Assembly (NCBI GenBank): GCA_025602905.1
Contig: JAHLKI010000034.1
Span: 62,001 to 126,000, forward strand
Source of the DNA: Phlyctochytrium arcticum
Lineage: Eukaryota > Chytridiomycota > Chytridiomycetes > Chytridiales > Chytridiaceae
Reading direction: 5' to 3'
Length of the DNA stretch: 64,000 nucleotides
Shown: positions 57,034 through 64,000 of the stretch, in pieces
Position numbering within the stretch: the first letter of the stretch is position 1
Layout: each line of letters begins with the position of its first letter
Translations under genes and position numbers: made by a program
Notes under the pieces: generated by a model
The model's database searches: none
What the model was told of the DNA's origin: nothing
The model's input: only the letters and a program-made list of their open reading frames with translations

Positions 57034-57779
57034 CGTTTGGCTGGAAGTTCGGCGAAAGAAATGCTCTTAGCTTTCAGGTCGCATCAGGTTTAACAAATGG
57101 CACACTCACACAATCTTGATTGCGCATCTTCTGGACAAGATCCTGCCCAAGGTCCACTTTTGCAGACTCGTCCGTTTCATCGAGACTGAGTCCACCGCTT
57201 GAAGTTCATGAAACTTTCGTGCAACTTGGTCCAACGGGTTGGGATTGCATTGGCAAAGAATAGCGGGTGATGTGGTGGAAGGTGCGACGACGAGAAGTCA
57301 ACCGTTTCACGCTTCGCTCGGCGGTCCTTTCTTACTTCGTTGGCCACGTTCCTGCTGTCTATTCCGTCACGGCCAACTACAGACTCCTGTGCTGCATGTC
57401 CTGAACCGTGCAATGGGCCATCGTTGTTCAAATCCAGGAAGTATCTGAGATCGGATCTGAGATGCCTGAAGATGACCCTGGATATGCGCGTCCGCCTGTC
57501 AGATGCTCCAATATCTTGTGCCATCGGTACGACCCCCATCGTTGCAATCAAATCGGGTTGGGAATTGCAACGAACGTCTGTGGTTTGACAACCGGGGGGT
57601 TTGACTTTGACAGGTTTGTCATGAACGTAACGTTCATGTTCATAAATGGTCATAAACAAAGTCCACCTGTGCGAAAATGTATATAGATCTTACAATTCGA
57701 TGTGCCGATATGCATGTACAGGTTACCAAGAAGAACTATTATGACTAGCACTACTAATCCGGGACCTATGCCACTACAC
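57034..57779. other. Intergenic region
   Basis: A 160-codon minus-strand ORF at 57177-57659 has no recognisable features. A near-palindrome CATGAACGTAACGTTCATG lies near 57620. Nothing else is seen. Confidence 0.3.
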
Positions 57780-58611
57780 CCCCTTCATCAGTTGCATTGA
57801 CCTCATCAGTTGTCAATGCAACTGATAGGAACCACTCCTTCAGAACAACTACTGTAGCGAGGTTGCCGGTGAAGCGGTTGGTGACCAAGAATATTCACTG
57901 TGTGGAAGGACCATAAGCAAATGAAAGTCAGGGAATGATAGAAACAAAGAAACTCACCTAACAGGTCTGATGGCATGCCGTCTCGATTATCGCGAAGTTA
58001 CCGCAATGGGTTATTCCCACGATGTGTGAACATCATCCAGAGTCGCACTTCCGAAAGGAGCGCTAATGACCACCCCTGCCGAGCAAGGATCCAGACTGAC
58101 AGCAAAAGTAGACAACTTGAGCAAGTCGGCGCATACCCAAAAGTCTGATTTCATTTTCCCTCGGATGCTTTTTCTTCTCCATCAGTTGCCTTTTATTCTC
58201 CCTCAGCTGCATTCCTCAACTGCTGTCTCTTCTCCAGCTGCATTTTCTTCTCCTTCAACTACTTTTTCTCCTCCCTCAGCTGCATTTCCTTCTTCCTCAA
58301 CTGCTTTTTCTTCTCCTTCAGCTGCACTTCCTTCTTCCTCAACTGCTTTAGCTCCTCCCTCCAGTGTTGAAGGTTGGACCTCCAGTCTTGGAGGTCGGAC
58401 CTGAAGTGTTGGAGGTTGAATTGCTCGCGGGAGGTGGGTGTAAGTTTAGCTTCGGCCTCCTCAGTCTTGCGGAAAACGGCATCACCAGTTTTGTTGATGG
58501 AAACTTCAGTTTTGTCATTGGATGTTTTAATTTCGTCCAATGAGGCTTCGGTTTTGTCCATTGAGGCAAGTTGTTGATCAATTTCCTGTTGGGAAAGTTG
58601 AGAAAACATGA
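57780..58611 (-). pseudogene. Degraded paralogue of the PD-(D/E)XK-like gene, copy 3
   Basis: 57806-57860 matches the 3' end of copy 1 (TTGTCAATGCAACTGATAG, ACCACTCCTTCAGAACA), and 57940-58090 matches copy 1's intron and middle exon. The sequence between, which would code the nuclease-like domain, is deleted. The N-terminus is preserved from ATG 58611: MFSQLSQQEIDQQLASMDKT, then TPTSREQFNLQHFRSDL and a Lys/Glu coiled coil (QLRKKEVQLKEKKK) until a TAG at 58259. It shows what the N-terminus of copy 1 once looked like. Confidence 0.55.
58185..58362. repeat. Imperfect tandem repeat coding a Lys/Glu coiled coil
   Basis: Three to four imperfect units containing CAGCTGCA and CTCAACTGCTTTTTCTTCTCC alternate on the plus strand. 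On the minus strand they encode QLRKKE/QLKEKKK-type heptads of copy 3. Confidence 0.65.
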
Positions 58612-59045
58612 TGCTGTAGATAGCCGTTTGTTTAAATTTCAGAGTCGGATTTTCTCCGCCTACAAATCCCAGTACAAATTCCTCGCCGCCTGCCCGCTTG
58701 CGGCCAAGTGGCGCAGGCGACAAGAGGCCAGTGTCAGCGGCGGCCAACTTCCATTTCGGCCCCGGAATTCGGAAAAAGGTGTTATTCTTACTGCTACGAA
58801 AGGAGTAGCGAAAAGGACTTGGAGAGCAACAGGATACGTTCAACGATTTGTGGTGGTGCGTAAAGTAGCGCCAACGCGGAAACAAATCTCAAGCTCAGGA
58901 ACGATCAGTTAGCAAGCAGCAGCGTTTCAGCAAGGTGTTCCGTTTTCAAGTTTGGGCTGGGGGGGACTCCAACATTTAGCTATACTCGCACTCTTCCCTT
59001 ACAATTCATAGTTATCCTCGGCAAGCAGCAGCAGAAGAAGTTCGA
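58612..59045. other. Intergenic region and Sec7 gene promoter
   Basis: Divergent spacing between the copy 3 relic (minus) and the Sec7 gene (plus). No gene was supported; the last 100 bp should contain the Sec7 gene leader. Confidence 0.35.
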
Positions 59046-62000
59046 ATGAATCCCGCTGGCTCTCAACCACCGCCCTATGGTGGTGGTTTGGTCACCCTGG
59101 AACGCATCTCGGTCATGCTGCTTCGCAAGGAGGAAGAGCTCCGTCTGCAAAAGGAGGCTGAAGATATGAACGAGACGACTTTTGAGCGGAAAGCACGAAT
59201 GAAGGAGGACGAGAATCGACAAAAGGCCGGTCAAATTCAAAGTCAGAGTTTTCATCCTGTCGCGGCGCCGACCAGTCGACTCGCAATGTTGGGTAAACTA
59301 AGGGGAACCGACTTATCGCGTGAGAATGAAGAAGCAGGGTCCACGGATGCGGCGGAAGCACAACGCCTATTGGATCGGGGGCGGGCCATTGGGTTTCTAG
59401 CGACGAGTCGCCGAGTTGCCCCTCAAATCGAGCGGCGACCCACATCTCGGGCAGAAGCAGCAGTGAGCAATACTCTGGAAGCATTGCCCACTGAATACTC
59501 ACCGCGCCGATCACGAACGACCCTGGGCCGCCGCTCCAATCGGCATATGCGTCGAGGAAGCGTGGATTCTATTGTGCCAACGGAAAAGGTGGAGAGAGAT
59601 GACTTTCTGGACTGTGATGCCTTCTCCGACCCCGAGCCAGACCTTTTACCCATTGATCAACCCGGACATCTGATCAACAACTCCAGTCAACCTTTTAAAA
59701 TCGTTGAAGCAAACCTCCAAGAGTACCCAGGCGTGCTACCACCACCCATATATATCCAATCTGACCAAAATTCCGCATTTGCGGCATCGCTACCCCGCCA
59801 AGTGGATCCTTCTTTACCCATGTCAGCAACTCTCTCCCCACCCCTACGAACGGGTCCCCTCAGTTTTCCGGCCCGCTCATCAAGTCGCGGACGTGCCTTC
59901 TTCCCACCCAAACTGGATCGAGCCATAACTGTCAGCGGCGGCGCCCCTTCCTCTCCAAAACTCTCATCTCCACTATCTCCACATATTGGACCAGGTCGGG
60001 CTGCAACGGTTAATAGTATATCCCCTTTTCAGCATCAACAACAACAACAGCAACAGCAAGGGATGTTACCGGTTGCGGCGCGGCCCGCAGAATATTTTGG
60101 GAAGCAGCCGTATGTCCCTCAACTGGAAATGCAACATCCTCCTCGAAACCAATCTCGGGGAAGACGCGTTCGGGATCCTGAAGATGCTAGTACGTCAACA
60201 GGATACGGACAGAGCCCAGTGGATGGCACCTATGTTCAAATGCCTCCCATGTCACCCTCGTCACAATTCCAACCCCGACCCACAATGCCGTATCGAGAAG
60301 ACGAAAGTATCGTGCATCTTGACAATGGATATCCTCAACAACAACCTATTCCACGGCAGAATAATCCCATCTCAGTAGCGACCAACGGCGTACGACTGGA
60401 TCGGTCTCTTGGAAGCTCACCGTCTAGTCCATCTTATCCTTCCTCTCCATCTTTCTTTGCGCCAGCCTCAGTATCCCAACGTGGGGCTCCCACCATACCC
60501 TTCCCCCACCCACGCCGGTTCGTGCATCAAGGTCGAGCTTGGCAGGTCATGACTACAAGTACAGTCAAGGACCGGTACCTGTTTTTGTTTACCGACATTC
60601 TCGTGATTGCCAAGCAACTCAAGTCGGAAACAGAGACGGCCAAGCCCCTCTTTCAAGTCAAATCCATCATGCCCTTGCGCCATGCCCAATTGGTTCTAAA
60701 GGATGAGCGGTGGCAGTATAGTTACCGGACACCCAGTTCAGCTATTCAGGCCGCGATTCGAAAATTTAGCACGAATCCCATCAAGGCTATTGCCTATCTG
60801 ATTGCCAAGCGCGCGTTTCCGTGTACACCCGAAGCCATTGCCCATTTCTTGCATATTACCAGTGGACTGAGCCGAAAACAGCTTGGGCGGTTCATGGGCA
60901 TCAATGAACACGCCGATATTCTGCAGTCGTTTTTGAGCATGTTTCCACTCAAAGGCCAGCGATTGGACGAATGCCTCCGATTATTTTTATCCACTGTTCG
61001 ACTACCGGGTGAAGCCTCAACGATCGATTTTGTACTGGACTCGTTCGCCAAACGCTGGTATCACTACAATAAGGACACGGTCGATTTTGACGCCAATGTG
61101 ACGCTCAAACTGGTTTTCACAATCATGGAGTTGAACGCCGAGATTCATAATCCATATGCGGACGAAACGAATGCGACTACCTCGCGGGAATTTGTGGATC
61201 GGTTCCGGACGGGTGTCAGGGCTGAAGCCGTTGCGGCTGGAAGTGGAATTTATTCGTCGGGAGTCTCGAATGAGTTGTTGGAGAATATGTATGATAGCGT
61301 GCGGCGGGAGAAATTGGAAATGGCCGATTTGGATAGCGATGCGGGTGAAAAGGAGCGGGTGTTTGTCGAAGTGGAAATGTCGTATGTTCGCGCCCGAGTT
61401 CAACTACCAGAAGTTACCAGGACAGCGGATGCCGCAGCTGCTGATGCCGAGAATGAACACGCACTACCCCCCTTCCCATCGCGGTTGACACTCAAACACA
61501 CGTCTCCGCTCATCCAAGTTAAAATTTCTCAACCCGATCCCAATTTCCGGATTCATATGCATGGCCAGGACTTGGTTTTTGATCCTCCCGTGCTGGATTT
61601 CACCCGGTCCAATACGGCAACATTCACCATGCGGGGAACAGGTCTAGGCCGTAAATTGGTGTTTTTCACTAAACGAGGGGCGGCGAGTAGTACCCGCAAA
61701 TACGTGACACCGCAAACCCGACAGGTCACGATTGAACCTGCCTTTTTGCGACATAGTTTCCAGACGACGTTTCATAGCCACTTGGATGGAGTTGCGGGAG
61801 ATAATTACGTGCCTTACACTGGAAATCTGCAAGATGCATCTCTGCAGGCTGACCCACTGGCTTTACCCCCTACCAACAAGAAAAAGTACCTGTTTGCAGT
61901 CTCCGACTCTGCTGCACGCGAGCAATGGATTGCGGCATTCAAAGCTGCTGGTATATCTCCCAACGCACCGGCTCCCCGTCGCCCTTCCACCTCCTCGCCT

Positions 62001-62333
62001 ATATCCTCAAATTACCCCACCCAGTCCTCATCATCCTCATCCGCTGCTCAACATTACCCACCCCCAAGAAACACCTATTACGACCAAGGACGCCCACTTT
62101 CCCCCAATACATTAGCGACCCGCCAACGAACCAACTCGGACTCCTCCTCCAACTCCACGTCCTCGACCGAAGAAATGGAGACATTGCAGGACCAAGTCGC
62201 CATCCGCGTCCTCAAGGACTGCGTATTGCCCGTCGACGGGCCCCCGCTTTCGGCTGAAGGCATTGTGGAGGCTGTACTGCGGAATGCACGGATCCCGTTG
62301 GCTCTTGGGTTTATGAAGAGTCAGGGGTGGTAA
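59046..62333 (+). CDS. Sec7-domain ARF guanine-nucleotide exchange factor with PH regions
   Basis: A single exon of 1095 aa from ATG 59046. The N-terminus has a short coiled coil (LLRKEEELRLQKEAEDM), then about 430 residues of Ser/Pro-rich sequence with a poly-Gln run (FQHQQQQQQQQG). A PH-like region follows at about 488-552 (RRFVHQGRAWQV, DRYLFLFTDILVIAK). The Sec7 domain at about 562-765 has LHITSGLSRKQLGRFMG, the glutamic-finger motif VRLPGEAS, and IMELNAEIHNPYADE in place of the usual MLNTDLHN. A second PH-like region at about 815-970 ends with KKYLFAVSDSAAREQWIAAF. The protein should activate ARF GTPases on Golgi/endosome or plasma membranes. The layout recalls the EFA6/Yel1-type GEFs, with PH flanking Sec7. 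Confidence 0.85.
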   Translation: MNPAGSQPPPYGGGLVTLERISVMLLRKEEELRLQKEAEDMNETTFERKARMKEDENRQKAGQIQSQSFHPVAAPTSRLAMLGKLRGTDLSRENEEAGSTDAAEAQRLLDRGRAIGFLATSRRVAPQIERRPTSRAEAAVSNTLEALPTEYSPRRSRTTLGRRSNRHMRRGSVDSIVPTEKVERDDFLDCDAFSDPEPDLLPIDQPGHLINNSSQPFKIVEANLQEYPGVLPPPIYIQSDQNSAFAASLPRQVDPSLPMSATLSPPLRTGPLSFPARSSSRGRAFFPPKLDRAITVSGGAPSSPKLSSPLSPHIGPGRAATVNSISPFQHQQQQQQQQGMLPVAARPAEYFGKQPYVPQLEMQHPPRNQSRGRRVRDPEDASTSTGYGQSPVDGTYVQMPPMSPSSQFQPRPTMPYREDESIVHLDNGYPQQQPIPRQNNPISVATNGVRLDRSLGSSPSSPSYPSSPSFFAPASVSQRGAPTIPFPHPRRFVHQGRAWQVMTTSTVKDRYLFLFTDILVIAKQLKSETETAKPLFQVKSIMPLRHAQLVLKDERWQYSYRTPSSAIQAAIRKFSTNPIKAIAYLIAKRAFPCTPEAIAHFLHITSGLSRKQLGRFMGINEHADILQSFLSMFPLKGQRLDECLRLFLSTVRLPGEASTIDFVLDSFAKRWYHYNKDTVDFDANVTLKLVFTIMELNAEIHNPYADETNATTSREFVDRFRTGVRAEAVAAGSGIYSSGVSNELLENMYDSVRREKLEMADLDSDAGEKERVFVEVEMSYVRARVQLPEVTRTADAAAADAENEHALPPFPSRLTLKHTSPLIQVKISQPDPNFRIHMHGQDLVFDPPVLDFTRSNTATFTMRGTGLGRKLVFFTKRGAASSTRKYVTPQTRQVTIEPAFLRHSFQTTFHSHLDGVAGDNYVPYTGNLQDASLQADPLALPPTNKKKYLFAVSDSAAREQWIAAFKAAGISPNAPAPRRPSTSSPISSNYPTQSSSSSSAAQHYPPPRNTYYDQGRPLSPNTLATRQRTNSDSSSNSTSSTEEMETLQDQVAIRVLKDCVLPVDGPPLSAEGIVEAVLRNARIPLALGFMKSQGW

Positions 62334-62824
62334 AAAAATTCTTTCTTTATACCCTGCACCCCATCCCCTATCAAGCCCTCTTCCGGTAGTGTTAATATTC
62401 CATTCTCCTTTTTAGATTTTTAGTAATATCAGTAGATACATATACGCATAGCTATGACTTTTGTACAGTACATTTATTTTGTTTAACGCATGGGTAATTG
62501 TTTTTTGGAAACTTTTTTCTTTGTGTCTTCACCAAATGTTGCCCTCTCTTCTCGCCATAGAACTTGTGCCTGCCTCTCATACTAAATACCTTGCTAAACA
62601 CCGGCCTATACTATAAAAATGTGTTCTGTAGGTCTTTATATGGTATTCCGCCGGTATTCACCGAGTGTTGTGTTATAGAAATCGCCCATAATGTGGGTCA
62701 TGAAACTGATGATGTCACGTCTTTTCGAAATTTTGGAACACTTTCCTAAATAAATTCCTAAACTCGGGCATTTCACTCACTTCCATTAGATCTTTTCCTT
62801 CCTGGGCCCGTACTGAACAACACC
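62334..62824. other. Intergenic region upstream of the LMBD1-like gene
   Basis: 3' region of the Sec7 gene and promoter of the next. AT-rich; no coding signal or clear motif is seen. Confidence 0.4.
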
Positions 62825-63951
62825 ATGGACGCCTCATTCGTGACCTTGCTCTTTGCCTTCTTTGTGATTTGTGTGGTATGTCCCAGAGATCTTCACTTTA
62901 CGTTGGGTTATATGGTCCTCATTCGGCATGATAGATTCTGGCCGTGTTTGCCTTTGTCCTCGTGCGATACTATGAGGATGCCGATGAGAGGGAGTGGTTG
63001 GGTAATGTCTATCCTGCTTACTGGCCTTGATGCAACACTCATGATTGATGATGGTATTAAGTCACGGCAACTTGTGTGATTGGACTGAGTACGTATCTAC
63101 CCTTAGTACCTGTATTTTGAGAATTGGGGCTGATGTTCTCTACTACTAGCAACGGCCCTCGCTATTGCTTTCCTGATTCCACTCGATGTGTACTTGACAT
63201 CCAGGACAACGGATCATCGCACGGGATTGAAACGGCCCTGGGCTACTCCCGAGGCGATTGAATTGATGCGGCTTGTTTTTAAGAGTGCTTACTATGGTAT
63301 GTTCTGTGTGAATGAATGAATGAATCATGCCGAACGAAGCCCATGCCCGAAGCGGATTGAGGGCATGGGCGAGGAGGACGAGGGCGAGCTGGCCCAGATA
63401 ATGTTTCGCGAAGAAAAAGGGATTTGCGAGCGGGAGCGAAGATGGAACAAGGATATTGACAAAGCCCCGAAAGGAGAAGGAACACAATTTTGCGGAGCAA
63501 AATCAATCCGATGTTGCAGATGGCGCAACGATACGATAAGTCCGAGGGCAAATGTGGGCGAGGAGCATGGATTCTTATGAGAGTCAAGAGAGTGAAGGAC
63601 TAGAGAGAGCATCAATTGATACATGTAATGGAACCTAACTTTCTGATCCCATCACTAGTGCTATACACAATGATTGGTGCCGGGATGTTTGTCGTGGTGC
63701 CCTGGGTCTACTTTTACCACGAAGAAGGTGGGGGTGGCGATATTACCTTCCGTCGGGTACGTACTTCTTTAATGAGTTACAACGAGAGTCTAATATTGGG
63801 TTTATATAGCGAGCATTGAGCGCAACAAAGTACACGATTGCGACGTTTTTGGTTGCGGGGATGTTGATTGCTGCCGGGTTGTTACTCAAGAATCGACATG
63901 ATGGGAATGATGATACGACGCTTGAATGGGTCAAGAAACTTTTGGGCAGTG
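62825..63951 (+). CDS. LMBD1-like lysosomal membrane protein (3' partial)
   Basis: Six exons visible: 62825-62875, 62935-63001, 63062-63088, 63150-63296, 63659-63756, 63810-63951; the gene continues beyond the window. Phases agree. The N-terminal product reads MDASFVTLLFAFFVICV into LAVFAFVLVRYYEDADERE, then GLTTALAIAFLIPLDVYLTS, YTMIGAGMFVVVPWVYFYHEE and KYTIATFLVAGMLIAAGLLL. These are the first four TM helices and loops of the LMBR1/LMBD1 family (human LMBRD1: ALLPVDIFLVS, WIPFVYFYYEE, ALKYTLGFVVI). LMBD1 acts at the lysosome in cobalamin export, with ABCD4 in mammals. Exon 3 is only 27 nt, and intron 4 (63297-63658) is 362 nt, much longer than the others. The last donor (GTAAAG at 63952) is inferred. 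Confidence 0.85.
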
Positions 63952-64000
63952 GTAAAGTTCTGTCATACCCCTTCATCCTTCCCAAACAAGCTAACGTATT

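Noticed and set aside
57177..57659. 160-codon minus-strand ORF
   Set aside because: No domain, repeat or splice context; probably chance.
59113..62257. Several ORFs of 100-133 codons on both strands inside the Sec7 gene
   Set aside because: All overlap the 1095-aa Sec7 frame and show shadow composition.
1..64000. CRISPR arrays, tRNA and rRNA genes, bacterial operons
   Set aside because: No regularly spaced identical repeats, no cloverleaf with a standard T-loop spotted by eye, and introns throughout show a eukaryotic nuclear sequence. A tRNA scan could still find something I missed.

Overview
The window is nuclear DNA of a fungus, most likely an early-diverging lineage (chytrid, blastoclad or Mucoromycota-like). 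Genes carry many 50-65 nt GT-AG introns. Products include a GDH2-type NAD-glutamate dehydrogenase, a thaumatin-like protein, an LMBD1-type lysosomal protein and a very large SZT2-like protein that the model yeasts lack. Relics of Merlin, Helitron and Ty1/copia elements are present. The lineage is inferred from gene content only.

Layout. 3-200 is the 3' end of a thaumatin-like gene. 840-12544 (minus) is a nine-exon gene that I resolve to one continuous 3748-aa reading frame and recognise as the KICSTOR scaffold SZT2. 12876-16303 (minus) is the AP-3 delta adaptin in eleven exons. 16441-18649 is a transposon graveyard (Merlin relic, Helitron relic, 38-bp direct repeats at both ends). 20695-23670 is a PX-domain protein. 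24091-27919 (minus) is a RING-type protein. 28622-34174 (minus) is a 1850-aa ankyrin protein resembling the Set3C subunit Hos4. 36333-44610 is a tandem array of four decaying copies of an unrecognised coiled-coil gene, interrupted by a deleted copia element. 45785-49247 is NAD-glutamate dehydrogenase, apparently with a start codon split by an intron. Two small unknown genes follow (50110-50295, 51349-51834). 52350-54249 is an ERGIC-53/Emp46-type cargo lectin. 54898-58611 holds a family of genes with a PD-(D/E)XK-like motif, one readable and two degraded. 59046-62333 is a Sec7 ARF exchange factor with PH-like regions. 62825 to the window end is an LMBD1-like gene, cut by the edge.

How they fit together. 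SZT2 (lysosomal mTORC1 control in animals), AP-3 (Golgi/endosome to vacuole traffic), LMBD1 (lysosomal membrane, cobalamin export in animals), the Sec7 and PX proteins and the cargo lectin all belong to the endomembrane/vacuole system. Proximity in a fungal chromosome is weak evidence of a joint function. The most unusual items are the fungal SZT2, the coiled-coil array in which each copy carries different lesions, and the PD-(D/E)XK-like family. All exon joins were made by eye from splice signals, reading phase and similarity to remembered family features; no search was run.
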